In this document: positions 25,402-34,746 of the stretch, in pieces | Position numbering within the stretch: the stretch's first letter is position 1 | How the letters are laid out: every line of letters starts with the position of its first letter | From: Ignavibacteria bacterium UBA2360 | GTDB lineage: Bacteria; Bacteroidota; Ignavibacteria; Tepidaquicellales; OLB5 | Length of the DNA: 64,000 bases | Direction: 5' to 3' | Assembly (NCBI GenBank): GCA_002344125.1 | Contig: DDTQ01000004.1 | Location: 57,330-121,329 of the forward strand | Program-made: the position numbers and the translations under genes | The notes under the pieces: generated by a model | What the model saw: only the letters and a program-made list of their open reading frames with translations | The model's database searches: none | Told to the model about the DNA's origin: nothing

Positions 25402-27063
25402 ATGGAAAAAACAGGAAAATACAAGAGAATTCTGGTCACTTCTGCGCTTACCTATGCTAATGGTGATACGCATTTAGGACACATAGCAGGCTCAATACTG
25501 CCTGCTGATATGTTTGTAAGGTATTCAAGATTAGCAGGATACGATGTGATATATGTTTGCGGCTCAGATGAGTACGGTACTGCCATTGAAATGTCTGCCA
25601 TAAAAGAAGGTATTTCACCGCAGGAAATTGTAGATAAATACCATTTTGCCAATAAAAAGGCTTATGAACAGCTCGGCATGTCTTTTGATATTTATTCCAG
25701 AACATCAACTGATACGCACAAGAAAACAGCACAGGATTTCTTTACCAATCTTTACAACAAGGACCTGCTCTACCAGAAAACGGAAAAGCAGCTCTATTCA
25801 GAAAAGGAACAAAGATTTTTAGCCGATAGGTTCGTGATCGGTACATGTCCCGTTTGCGGCTTTGAAGAAGCGCGCGGAGATGAATGCGAAAACTGCGGCA
25901 GTGCGCTCTCACCCCTTGAACTCAAAAACCCAAGATCCACAATAACAGGTGATACACCTGTTGTGAAGGAATCTACTCATTTTTACTTTCCTCTTTCAAA
26001 ATTTCAGCCTAAACTGGAAGAGTGGATAAACTCAAAAACCGACTGGAAGCCTAATGTTGTAAACTACTGCAAAGGGTGGTTCAAAACAGGTTTACAGGAT
26101 AGGGCCATAACCCGCGACCTGGCCTGGGGTGTGCCCCTGCCAATGGAGGGATTTGACGGAAAAGTCATATATGTTTGGTTCGAAGCGCCGATGGGATATA
26201 TTTCTATTACTAAGGAATTGTTCGCATCTCAGGGAAATGAAGGAAAGTACCTTGAGTACTGGGGAAGCGAAGATACAAAGCTTGTTCATTTTCTTGGGAA
26301 AGATAATATCATATTCCACGCGATATTTTTTCCTGCTATGTTAATGGCTCACGGAGATCTTGTTCTTGCGGAAAATGTCCCCGCAAATGAATTCATGAAT
26401 CTTGAAGGATCCAAGCAGTCCAAAAGCAAGGGTCACGCCATTTATGTTAAGGATGTAATTGAAAAGTATAACCCTGATTCCATCAGGTACGCCATAGCAA
26501 GCAATATGCCTGAAAATAAGGATACTGATTTTTATTGGTCAGACCTGCAGGCAAAAAATAACAATGAGCTGGGCTCAATTCTTGGCAACTTTGTGAACCG
26601 TACCTTTGTTTTTGCTGAAAAGTACTTTGATGCGGCCGTTCCTGGAGCAGGCGAATACAAAGAAATTGATATAAATATCATAAATAGCATAAAATCATAT
26701 ACATCAAGTATTGCATCTTATTATGAAAATTACAAATTTAAGGATGCGGTGAGTGAAACAATGAACCTTGTCCGGGATGCCAACAAGTACTTCAACGATA
26801 CTGAGCCGTGGAAAGTCATAAAAGAGGATAAAGCAAGGTGCGGTACTATTATCAATACATGCCTGCAGCTATGCAGAACTTTTGCTGTACTTTTCAATCC
26901 GGTTTTACCGTTCACTTCTGAGAAGTTATACAGAATGCTTAATATTCCTGCTGAAGGAAACACATGGGATAACGCCTCTGAACTTAAGCTTTCCGGCGGC
27001 CATAAGCTGAACAAACCGGAAATTCTTTTCGCGAGGATAGAAGATACCGAAATAGAACACTGA
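25402..27063 (+). CDS. metG: Methionyl-tRNA synthetase
   Basis: A 553-residue class I synthetase charging tRNA-Met. Seen: the HIGH-type HLGH (about residues 22-25) in ALTYANGDTHLGHIAG, FVRYSRLAGYDVIYVCGSDEYGTA, one zinc knuckle CPVCG...CENCG (about 151-171), WFEAPMGYIS, and the KMSKS-type loop as KQSKSKG (about 338-344) followed by SIRYAIASNMPENKDTDFYW. The Met of KMSKS is Gln here, while both functional lysines are kept. There is no C-terminal EMAP-like tRNA-binding domain, so this is the short form. A terminator lies just upstream; folP follows after 96 nt. Confidence 0.96.
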   Translation: MEKTGKYKRILVTSALTYANGDTHLGHIAGSILPADMFVRYSRLAGYDVIYVCGSDEYGTAIEMSAIKEGISPQEIVDKYHFANKKAYEQLGMSFDIYSRTSTDTHKKTAQDFFTNLYNKDLLYQKTEKQLYSEKEQRFLADRFVIGTCPVCGFEEARGDECENCGSALSPLELKNPRSTITGDTPVVKESTHFYFPLSKFQPKLEEWINSKTDWKPNVVNYCKGWFKTGLQDRAITRDLAWGVPLPMEGFDGKVIYVWFEAPMGYISITKELFASQGNEGKYLEYWGSEDTKLVHFLGKDNIIFHAIFFPAMLMAHGDLVLAENVPANEFMNLEGSKQSKSKGHAIYVKDVIEKYNPDSIRYAIASNMPENKDTDFYWSDLQAKNNNELGSILGNFVNRTFVFAEKYFDAAVPGAGEYKEIDINIINSIKSYTSSIASYYENYKFKDAVSETMNLVRDANKYFNDTEPWKVIKEDKARCGTIINTCLQLCRTFAVLFNPVLPFTSEKLYRMLNIPAEGNTWDNASELKLSGGHKLNKPEILFARIEDTEIEH

Positions 27064-27159
27064 TACTAGAGTCAAAAGGCAAAAATTAAAAGTCAAAAGA
27101 ATTAACAATTAACAGTTAACAATAAAAGAGAATAGATTTAATAATAAAACTGATATTTA

Positions 27160-28002
27160 ATGAACGATAATTATTCATATACATTCGGCAAAAAGGTTTA
27201 CGATTTAAGCGCCAGAACCCATGTCATGGGAGTGATAAATGTTACCCCGGATTCATTCAGTGATGGCGGTAAATTTATGGATCCCAAATCGGCAATTGCG
27301 CATGGTAAAGAAATGGAATCACTCGGAGTTGATTTCATCGAAGTGGGCGGAGCTTCAACCAGGCCCGGCGCGGAAGAAGTTTCTGCCGCTGAAGAACTGA
27401 AGAGAGTTATTCCCGTTATAAACGCTCTTGCCAAAGAGGTAAATATTCCAATAAGTGTTGATACATACCGCGCCGAAGTTGCCGATGAAGCCCTCAAAGC
27501 AGGTGCTTTGATAGTTAACGATATCAGCGCTTTCGGTTTCGATAGCGCGATGGCTGAAACTATAGCCAAACATAACGCATCTGCGGTTGCAATGCATATT
27601 AAAGGAACGCCCAAAGATATGCAGAATGACCCGCAGTACGATGACCTGATGGCTGAAGTAATTACATACTTCGAAAATGTTGCATGGAAAGCCAATGTGG
27701 CCGGTATAAAACAGGTTATCATCGATCCGGGTATCGGGTTTGGCAAAACTGTAGAACATAACCTGCAGATCATTAAAAATCTGAATGATCTCAAAAGACT
27801 TGATACGCCGATCATGATAGGTGTTTCAAGGAAAAGTATGATCGCAAAGATCCTTAACAACGAAGAAGTTAACGATAGGCACGAAGGCACTATTACATTA
27901 AATACAATTGCCGTGCTCAACGGCGCGCATATCATTCGGGTTCACGATGTCAAAGAAGGCGTCAGAACTGCAAGGGTTATTGACGCGTACCGTAAAGCAT
28001 AA
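27160..28002 (+). CDS. folP: Dihydropteroate synthase
   Basis: A 280-residue TIM-barrel enzyme joining p-aminobenzoate to hydroxymethyl-dihydropterin pyrophosphate in folate synthesis. Seen: VMGVINVTPDSFSDGG (about residues 23-38), EVGGASTRPGAEEV, ISVDTYRAEVADEAL, VNDISAFGFD, IIDPGIGFGKT, IGVSRKSMI and a C-terminal IRVHDVKE. All pterin- and PABA-site motifs are intact. It sits downstream of metG and ends at a strong terminator at 28021, so it is the last gene of its unit. Confidence 0.97.
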   Translation: MNDNYSYTFGKKVYDLSARTHVMGVINVTPDSFSDGGKFMDPKSAIAHGKEMESLGVDFIEVGGASTRPGAEEVSAAEELKRVIPVINALAKEVNIPISVDTYRAEVADEALKAGALIVNDISAFGFDSAMAETIAKHNASAVAMHIKGTPKDMQNDPQYDDLMAEVITYFENVAWKANVAGIKQVIIDPGIGFGKTVEHNLQIIKNLNDLKRLDTPIMIGVSRKSMIAKILNNEEVNDRHEGTITLNTIAVLNGAHIIRVHDVKEGVRTARVIDAYRKA

Positions 28003-28020
28003 AAATTTCTCAGTTTCATC

Positions 28021-28055
28021 AAAGCCCATTGAAGAACTTTCAATGGGCTTTTTTT
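28021..28055 (+). terminator. Intrinsic terminator after folP
   Basis: AAAGCCCATTGAA (28021-28033) pairs perfectly with TTCAATGGGCTTT (28039-28051), with a 5-nt loop and a T7 run. Confidence 0.9.
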
Positions 28056-28258
28056 GTATCTCATTTCACCTTTGCAGGTTAATACCGTAAATCTGTCATT
28101 TTCATATTTATAACCAAACAAGCTAGAATCAACTATTGCTAAATGAAACATTATGCATTATGTTTACAATTATCAGTTAGTAGTATTCGTTACCATAGAT
28201 AGTAATTATCAGTAACTAAAAAGCAGTATATAAATTTCTTTATAGGGGGAGAAATTTT

Positions 28259-30094
28259 ATGAAAAAATCTACGATCTTCATTCTCGTCTTCTTTATTTTA
28301 GCATGTGTTAAGCTTTATTCTCAGCCTTATGGTTGGTTCTCGCAATCAAGCGGAACAAGCAATAACCTGAACGGAGTTTATTTTGCCAGCGCGAGCACCG
28401 GTATAATAGTAGGGCAGTCTGGTACTATCCTGCGTACAACCAATGGCGGCACAAACTGGGCTACAGTAACAAGCGGTACAAACGTGCACTTGTTCGCGGT
28501 TCATTTTATTAACGGGAATACCGGCTGGGTAGTGGGTGATGTTGGGGTTATCCTGCGCACAACCAATGGCGGTTCAAGCTGGGGCAATCAGCCAACCGGC
28601 GTTGGCTACCAGCTGCGCTCAGTTAGTTTTATTAATTCCACCACGGGATTTGCAGCAGGCTGGTATGGTACATTCCTCAGAACAACCAACAGCGGTACAA
28701 ACTGGGTATCATATTCAACGGGTTTAACTTCTAATTTAACAAGTGTTAGTTTTGCAGATGCAAACAACGGATTCGCAGCAGGTCAGTTCGGAAAAATTAT
28801 CAGAACTACCAATGGCGGCGTTAACTGGACTCAAATCACAAGTGGTACAACATCACAAATAGAAAAAGTGAATTTTACTGCAATAAGTGAAGCAGTGATA
28901 ATTGGCGAAGGCGGTTTCATCCGCAAATCAACTAACCTCGGGAATAACTGGGTAGTACAATCAAGCGGAACAAGCAATTGGTTAATGGCTAATTCAGTAA
29001 AGAATCAGAACTTCTATGTACTTGTAGGAGATTACGGAACTGTGCGTAAGACTTCAAACGGAGGAACAAACTGGTACAGTCAAACCAGCAATACTTCAAG
29101 CATGCTTACCGCGGTTTCTTTTGTAGATACAAGCATCGGATGGGCAGTTGGTATTAATGGCACAATCATAAAAACAACAACAGGCGGATGGCTGCTTCCC
29201 GGCGCGGCTTCACTCAGCGCGCCAGCGAACAACGCGACCTGTTTCAGCACTACAGGTTTACTCGATTGGTCGGATGTTTTTCCGCCGCTTTGCAACTACA
29301 GGTTGAATATTGCTACCGACCAGAACTTCACAAACATAATATACAACGTAGCGGGTATAAATGCATCACAGTATGTTATGCCTCCGGGTGTTTTGCAGTA
29401 CAACACCCAGTACTACTGGCGCGTTAAAGCTACAAACCAGGTGGGTGAAAGCGCCAGCTGGTCAAGTGTCCGTAATTTCAGAACGGCGCTGCCGGATGTT
29501 TATGCTCCAACTCTGCTTCTGCCTGCTAACAATTCAACTGTCAATATAACACCGCAGCTTTCATGGGATTCTATTGCTATCGCTTCATCTTACCGGGTCA
29601 GGATTGCAACTGATACAGGTTTCACAAATCTTGTGCTTGATTCAAACAACATAACAAGAACTCAAATTACAGTTCCTGCAGGCAGACTTCAGCCAAACAC
29701 TAAATATTACTGGAAGGTACTTTCTTCAAATGTTTGTATGTCAAGTCTCTACAGCGGCAGGTGGAGCTTCACAACAGCTATCACAGGTTTAAGCAATAAT
29801 ACCTCAGAGCTTCCGGTTGAATTCAGGTTGTATAATAATTATCCAAACCCGTTCAATCCTTCAACACTCATTTCATTTGATATACCGAAAGCCTCAAAAG
29901 TAAGGCTAACAGTTTTCAACCTGCTGGGTGAGGTTGTTTCGCAGGGTGTGAATGAAGAATTATCAGCCGGAAAATACTCATATTCTTTCAATGGGAGTGA
30001 TCTCAGCAGCGGTTTGTACATATACAGACTTGAAGCGCTGAGCACTGAAGGCGAAAATTATGTAAAAACATTCAAAATGGTTCTGATAAAATAA
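28259..30094 (+). CDS. YCF48/BNR-propeller plus Fn3-like T9SS cargo
   Basis: 611 residues. A signal peptide (IFILVFFILACVKLYSQ) precedes about seven YCF48-type repeats (residues about 25-310), each like VSFINSTTGFAAGWYGTFLRTTNSGTNW. Two fibronectin-type-III-like modules follow (about 320-500) with NIATDQNFTN...YYWRVKATNQVGESASWS and a second YRVRIATDTGF...YYWKVLS copy. A sorting domain begins at about residue 520 (NYPNPFNPSTLISFDIPKAS...KMVLIK). A strong GGGGGAG Shine-Dalgarno lies 9-10 nt before the ATG. Known YCF48 domains occur in photosystem assembly factors and in many secreted Bacteroidetes proteins. Here the role is most likely adhesion or surface structure. Confidence 0.87.
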   Translation: MKKSTIFILVFFILACVKLYSQPYGWFSQSSGTSNNLNGVYFASASTGIIVGQSGTILRTTNGGTNWATVTSGTNVHLFAVHFINGNTGWVVGDVGVILRTTNGGSSWGNQPTGVGYQLRSVSFINSTTGFAAGWYGTFLRTTNSGTNWVSYSTGLTSNLTSVSFADANNGFAAGQFGKIIRTTNGGVNWTQITSGTTSQIEKVNFTAISEAVIIGEGGFIRKSTNLGNNWVVQSSGTSNWLMANSVKNQNFYVLVGDYGTVRKTSNGGTNWYSQTSNTSSMLTAVSFVDTSIGWAVGINGTIIKTTTGGWLLPGAASLSAPANNATCFSTTGLLDWSDVFPPLCNYRLNIATDQNFTNIIYNVAGINASQYVMPPGVLQYNTQYYWRVKATNQVGESASWSSVRNFRTALPDVYAPTLLLPANNSTVNITPQLSWDSIAIASSYRVRIATDTGFTNLVLDSNNITRTQITVPAGRLQPNTKYYWKVLSSNVCMSSLYSGRWSFTTAITGLSNNTSELPVEFRLYNNYPNPFNPSTLISFDIPKASKVRLTVFNLLGEVVSQGVNEELSAGKYSYSFNGSDLSSGLYIYRLEALSTEGENYVKTFKMVLIK

Positions 30095-30214
30095 CAGTTT
30101 TCTAAAACCTGCCTGCCAAAAGCGGGGAACAATGCTTTTCAGGTTGAGGAAATGTGAGTCTTGAAGAAAAAGAAAATAATATTAATTGTATCATAAACTA
30201 ACAGGGGGAAAGAA

Positions 30215-31885
30215 ATGAAAACGATACTAAAAATAGCAGTACTTTCTGTGCTGTTCATTACATCAGTTTCATTTGGTCAGTTGGTTACAAAAGTATTACA
30301 ATATAACGGTCCCGGCAATCAGGTTGATAAATGTGCCGGTATTACCCAGGATAATTTCGGGTATGTGTACGCAACCGGAGTAAGCTGGGGCTCAAACAGT
30401 ACCAAGGAGGATTACGCCACCATAAAATTTGGCGAAGATGGTGATTTTATCTGGGCTGTAAGATATGACGGACCGGGTCATAACATAGACCAGGCAACAG
30501 CCATTACGATTGATAATGCAGGTAATGTTTATGTTACCGGGTGGAGCCGCTCAGGCAGCGACTATGGCAGCGAAGACTACTGCACTATCAAATACAATAA
30601 CAACGGCCAGCAATTGTGGGTCGCCCGGTATGATGGGGCAGTTGGTGGTGCCGATTGCTACTACTATGACTATGCAAACGCTATAGTTGTTGATAATGCA
30701 GGCAATGTTTACGTAACAGGCGAAAGCTGGGGAAATGATGATCTCAATGGTGATTACCTTACCGTAAAATATAACGCAAACGGTGTTTTGCAATGGGCTA
30801 AAAGATACAACGGACCATCAAGCAAAAATGATAAAGCTCTTTCTATAGGGCTGGATGCAAACAACAATGTTTACGTAACAGGAGGCAGCGAGCAGCAGGG
30901 TAAAGGGTATGATTACCTGACCGTTAAGTATAATCCTTCAGGTCAGCAGCAATGGGCATCAAGGTATGATGGACCGGGTTACCTGAATGATATTGCAAAA
31001 GAACTCAAAGTTGATGGTACGGGCAATGTATTTGTCACAGGTTCCTCGCACGGCGGTAATTCTAAGCTTGATTACGCAACAATCAGATACAATACATCAG
31101 GTCAGCAGCAATGGCTTAAAAGATATACCAATTCACCTATTAACGATACCGATGCCGCAACAGGAATTGATCTCGATATCTACGGTCATGTTTATGTTAC
31201 AGGCTACAGCAAATCATCAGGTGCCGCAAGTTATGATTTTGTTACAATAAAGTATAACGGACCCACAGGTAACCAGGAGTGGCTCAAAAGAAATGATGGC
31301 GGCCTTTCTGATAAAGCGTGGGATATTAAGGTGATCAACAAAACCTGTATTGCTGCAGGAGATGTACCATGCTGGGATGTTTTTGTTTATGTAACAGGTG
31401 AAAGTTTCAAAACTGGTCAACAGAATGATTTTCTCACCTATGGTTACGGTGAAAGCGGCAATCAGAGATGGGAATCAAGATTCAACGGACCCACAAACGG
31501 AAGTGACGCCGCTTACAGCATAGCGGTAAAACCAAGTTACCCGGTTATTTATGCCGGAGGCGTGTTTGCCAATGATTATGGTGTAATTGGTATTACAGAG
31601 CTTTCCAGGAATGGTTCAGCTGATTTCACGGGACTTTCTACAAACTATCCAAACCCGTTTAATCCTTCTACAAATATCAGCTACAATTTAGCCAAAGAAT
31701 CATTTGTGAAGATCAGTGTATATGACTTGCTTGGCAGAACTGTTGCTGAGCTGGTTAACGGAAAAAAACCTGAAGGCGTGCATTCGGTTACTTTTGACGC
31801 TTCAAATCTGAATAGCGGTGTCTACTTCTATAGGGTTGAAACTGATTATGCTTCGGAAACTAAAAAAATAGTACTGATAAAATAA
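30215..31885 (+). CDS. SBBP-type beta-propeller T9SS cargo
   Basis: 556 residues: signal peptide (ILKIAVLSVLFITSVSFGQ) and about seven SBBP repeats of the form ITIDNAGNVYVTGWS...DYCTIKYNNNGQQLWVARYDGP, spanning residues about 25-465. The sorting domain (NYPNPFNPSTNISYNLAKES...KKIVLIK) starts at about 475. It resembles the gene at 8960 in repeat type but has longer, more regular repeats. GGGGGA lies 6-7 nt before the ATG. No catalytic residues are recognised. A convergent terminator at 31947 follows. Confidence 0.86.
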   Translation: MKTILKIAVLSVLFITSVSFGQLVTKVLQYNGPGNQVDKCAGITQDNFGYVYATGVSWGSNSTKEDYATIKFGEDGDFIWAVRYDGPGHNIDQATAITIDNAGNVYVTGWSRSGSDYGSEDYCTIKYNNNGQQLWVARYDGAVGGADCYYYDYANAIVVDNAGNVYVTGESWGNDDLNGDYLTVKYNANGVLQWAKRYNGPSSKNDKALSIGLDANNNVYVTGGSEQQGKGYDYLTVKYNPSGQQQWASRYDGPGYLNDIAKELKVDGTGNVFVTGSSHGGNSKLDYATIRYNTSGQQQWLKRYTNSPINDTDAATGIDLDIYGHVYVTGYSKSSGAASYDFVTIKYNGPTGNQEWLKRNDGGLSDKAWDIKVINKTCIAAGDVPCWDVFVYVTGESFKTGQQNDFLTYGYGESGNQRWESRFNGPTNGSDAAYSIAVKPSYPVIYAGGVFANDYGVIGITELSRNGSADFTGLSTNYPNPFNPSTNISYNLAKESFVKISVYDLLGRTVAELVNGKKPEGVHSVTFDASNLNSGVYFYRVETDYASETKKIVLIK

Positions 31886-31946
31886 TCCAACATTAAAATA
31901 CCTCCGATTGAATTTTCCCGTAAATAGCCGGGAAAGCTCTTCGAAT

Positions 31947-31975
31947 AAGGCGTTACCTGCAAAAGTAACGCCTTT
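31947..31975. terminator. Convergent terminator
   Basis: AAGGCGTTAC (31947-31956) pairs with GTAACGCCTT (31965-31974), between the propeller gene and the membrane protein gene. Confidence 0.7.
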
Positions 31976-31991
31976 ATAATTTGGGTATGTA

Positions 31992-33776
31992 CTATTTCTT
32001 AAGTATCTGTTTAAGCATTCCGTTCATACCCGAAAAGAAATAACCGTTAGGCTCTTCGGCCAGTTTTCTATTGGCTTCATTCTGCGCGGCTAAAGGTGAA
32101 TTTTTAACTTCACTGTTAAATTGCGGCATATTGAACAGGGCAGTGTAAGGATTAAAAACTGTATAGGCGTATTTGTTTATCACTTCTGCATTTTCAGGCG
32201 TCCGTTTTAGAAAAAGGAACGAAAGATCATCAAAATAAACCAACACCCAATCTTTATTGTGAAAGAGGAATTCAGTGATATTTTGCTTTATCGTGTTCGG
32301 AAAGCGCGTAAGCATTGGTTCGAAAAATATAACCTGGTTGATGCCGTATTTTTCAATCTTAGCTTCAAAACCGGGCTGCATCTTTAAAATTGAATTATAC
32401 TCGTTATACAGCTCATCGCTCAGATTGCGGCTATCAATAAATATCTTCTGATCCGGCTTTTCCCATTTCATGTAACCGCCTGTATCAAAATTGTTAAACG
32501 GTATGCCCTGAATGTTGTTATCTTTAGTAAACTTATAAAGTCCCAGGGGAAAGTACCTGTTGCTTATTCCTAATCCTGCTTCCCTGTTATACTGGATTGA
32601 AATGTAAAATTCATCCCTCTGAAACTGCACCGCCAGATATGAAAACAACAGAATTAAAACAATCTTTACAGGATTTCCTTGAATGATCTTTCGTAATGAA
32701 GTGTTATGAAGGTTTTGCATCAGGATTCCCGTACAAATAACGAGTAACGGTGTTACTATCAATTCAAAATCAGCTGTAAATCTGATTGCGGTAACTGAAT
32801 ACACTCCGAAAAACAAGGTCAGCAGAGCAAACAATAGATCTTTTTTCTTATATGCGTAATACAAAACTATGAGTGAAGCGAATAATATTACTTTATAAAG
32901 CGTAATTACAAAGGTTGGGTTAATCTTATCACTGAACGGACTTAGCCATTCAGCAATGTTTTCAAGCATTTTCATGTTTGTATGCTGGTAAACATAAACG
33001 TATGTGTTGTAGCCGTGCGGATTCAGTAATAAAACCAGCGCTGATACAGCGAAAAGTATTGCAAGCTTTTTTAGGCTATCAACCGATATTGCTGTTTGAT
33101 CTCTGCTTCCGGATTTACCGGGGAATCTGTATGTAAAAAATTCAGAAAGCAGGAATAAAAAAAGTACAATTAAACCGGTAATGACTCCGGGATGCATATT
33201 GCCCCACAATAAAAAGAGAACCGGAAGAGCATACAATCTTTTGAAATATTTATCCCGGTTAATGTAACGGTAACTTAACAGTAAATATAATAGCAGAGTC
33301 AGAAACAAATAGGTGAATAAATGCGGACGGGGTGAATACCTGTTAAATAAACCTATCAGAAGCAGGAATGAAAACAGCAGGGATATTGAAGTATTAACTT
33401 TGAACTTATCAAACAACCTGAAAAGTATAATAAATATAAAACAAAAGATCAGCGATCTGAAAACATATACTCCTGTATAACCTGAAAGTTGGTATAATTT
33501 ATAAAACAAGAGGTCAGAACCCCATTCAAAGGTTATCCATCTTGTATCAGGCGAAGTATAACCGAATACATCTCTATCAGGCACATATCCGTTTTCACTT
33601 ATAAATTTTCCGGTTGAAAGATGCCAGAAAAAATCATCATCTTCTATCTTATGTGAAGTCACCGAAAAAATCAGTATCATGAAAACAAAATAGGAGCCCC
33701 ACAAAAGGTATTTGTTTTCAATTTCGGGTAATATTGAAGCGTTCTTACTCTTCTTTGATGTTGCTTTCGATGCCAA
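31992..33776 (-). CDS. Polytopic membrane protein, GT-C glycosyltransferase-like
   Basis: 594 residues with about 10-12 hydrophobic segments in the first 420 and a soluble C-terminal part. The first periplasmic loop carries EDDDFFWHLSTGKFISENG, then PDRDVFGYTSPDTRWITFEWG. An acidic pair followed by W-H-L-x-x-G and a later W-x-x-x-E-W is a pattern I associate with a family of GT-C-fold membrane proteins that use polyprenyl-linked sugars. The C-terminal half contains PFNNFDTGGYMKWEKPDQKIFIDSR, also typical of that family. Inference: a lipid-linked sugar transferase of unknown specificity. It is transcribed alone, with no operon partner. Confidence 0.75.
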   Translation of the reverse strand: MASKATSKKSKNASILPEIENKYLLWGSYFVFMILIFSVTSHKIEDDDFFWHLSTGKFISENGYVPDRDVFGYTSPDTRWITFEWGSDLLFYKLYQLSGYTGVYVFRSLIFCFIFIILFRLFDKFKVNTSISLLFSFLLLIGLFNRYSPRPHLFTYLFLTLLLYLLLSYRYINRDKYFKRLYALPVLFLLWGNMHPGVITGLIVLFLFLLSEFFTYRFPGKSGSRDQTAISVDSLKKLAILFAVSALVLLLNPHGYNTYVYVYQHTNMKMLENIAEWLSPFSDKINPTFVITLYKVILFASLIVLYYAYKKKDLLFALLTLFFGVYSVTAIRFTADFELIVTPLLVICTGILMQNLHNTSLRKIIQGNPVKIVLILLFSYLAVQFQRDEFYISIQYNREAGLGISNRYFPLGLYKFTKDNNIQGIPFNNFDTGGYMKWEKPDQKIFIDSRNLSDELYNEYNSILKMQPGFEAKIEKYGINQVIFFEPMLTRFPNTIKQNITEFLFHNKDWVLVYFDDLSFLFLKRTPENAEVINKYAYTVFNPYTALFNMPQFNSEVKNSPLAAQNEANRKLAEEPNGYFFSGMNGMLKQILKK

Positions 33777-33932
33777 GTGTGGTTTATTTGTTAATGTAAA
33801 TTAATAATTTAAACAACAAAATAAAACCAATTTAGCTAATTTAGATTTTACTGATACACCTTAAATTTACTTCCGGGTAACGCCTTTAATTTTGGCATTA
33901 TTCTGCTACTTTAAAATTTAATTAATTTTTCT

Positions 33933-33940
33933 TATATTTG
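33933..33940 (+). promoter_or_regulatory. Candidate TAnnTTTG -7 box for the yceD-rpmF-plsX-fabH unit
   Basis: TATATTTG, 50 nt before the yceD ATG. It predicts a leader of roughly 45 nt. No -33 element at the expected distance. Confidence 0.45.
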
Positions 33941-33990
33941 TTAGATTTTCTACAAAATTTGGGCAAAACAAGGGATTTTTAGCGGATATT

Positions 33991-34473
33991 ATGGCTATTA
34001 AGATCAATATTGGTTCTTTAAACGATGGTTCGCAGGTTCTTGAGTTAAAAAGTGATGAAAAAGAGTTAGGGATCGAAGAAGGTTTTCTTAAAGAACCTGT
34101 TTCCATTAAACTTGAGCTTTTTAAAACTACCCACCAGCTTGATCTGAAAGCTGAGATCAGCGGAATAATTTTCCTTGAGTGCGATAGGTGTCTGGATAGA
34201 TTTGAACAGAAGTTCAGCACTTCTTTTCAGTTGGTCTTTGTTCAGCAAACTCACAGAGAAGAAGCATTCAGCGAAGATGATATCAGGTCTTACAGCAGCC
34301 ACATGAAATCCGTTGATATCACAACGGATATCCGGGAAGCTGTGATACTTACGGTTCCTATGCGGAAGATCCCCGAAGAAAAGCCTGATGGCTCATGTTC
34401 ATGGTGCGGAAGAACTAAGGAATTCTGGAAAGATATCCTTTCAGAAAAAGATGATGATAATGATAATGATTAG
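33991..34473 (+). CDS. yceD: YceD/DUF177-family protein (23S rRNA accumulation protein)
   Basis: A 160-residue protein of the DUF177 family. Seen: the strand/helix region leading to ISGIIFLECDRCLDRFEQ, with the family CxxC-type cysteines (ECDRC), and a C-terminal ILTVPMRKIPEEKPDG. It then ends in another pair, CSWCG, with an acidic tail. In most bacteria this gene precedes rpmF, as here (75 nt gap), and its product is needed for normal 23S rRNA levels in some species. It is the first gene of the yceD-rpmF-plsX-fabH order. Confidence 0.88.
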   Translation: MAIKINIGSLNDGSQVLELKSDEKELGIEEGFLKEPVSIKLELFKTTHQLDLKAEISGIIFLECDRCLDRFEQKFSTSFQLVFVQQTHREEAFSEDDIRSYSSHMKSVDITTDIREAVILTVPMRKIPEEKPDGSCSWCGRTKEFWKDILSEKDDDNDND

Positions 34474-34547
34474 CTTGTTGTTTCTGGTTACAGCTTATAA
34501 AAAGAAAAATTAATAATTAAGAAATAGAATAATATAAAGGTGATATA

Positions 34548-34727
34548 ATGCCAAATCCAAAGCGCAAACATTCAAAGCAGCGGAGCAGGAAGAGAAGAAC
34601 ACATTACAAGGCTAGTGCTCCCAGCACAATGTCATGTCCTAACTGCGGTGAAACAAAGCTTATGCACAGGGTTTGTCCGGGCTGCGGTTTCTACGATGGA
34701 CGTTCAATAGTAATTCCCAAAAAATAA
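34548..34727 (+). CDS. rpmF: Ribosomal protein bL32
   Basis: A 59-codon gene: MPNPKRKHSKQRSRKRRTHY opening, then CPNCG...CPGCGFYDGR, the four-cysteine zinc-binding form of bL32. AAAGGTG lies just before the ATG (34548). Conserved order yceD-rpmF-plsX supports the call. Translation and both ends were read directly from the sequence. Confidence 0.96.
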   Translation: MPNPKRKHSKQRSRKRRTHYKASAPSTMSCPNCGETKLMHRVCPGCGFYDGRSIVIPKK

Positions 34728-34746
34728 ATTTAATTAAACCGGTAAA

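Noticed and set aside
27198..27935. Long open frame (about 245 codons) antisense to folP
   Set aside because: It lies wholly opposite folP, whose catalytic motifs are all intact. Its Ser/Ile/Leu-rich composition is what the reverse strand of this gene gives. No start signal or domain.
28360..29190. Regularly spaced repeats (ACNACCAATGGCGG...AACTGG) that could suggest a CRISPR or tandem-repeat array
   Set aside because: They are the YCF48 propeller repeats of a coding gene, about 130-140 nt apart and imperfect, in one frame. No spacers and no cas genes.
30300..31600. Tandem DNA repeats around GGTAATGTTTATGT(T/A)AC
   Set aside because: Codon-level repeats of the SBBP propeller; the variation follows the reading frame, so they are protein repeats and not a DNA element.
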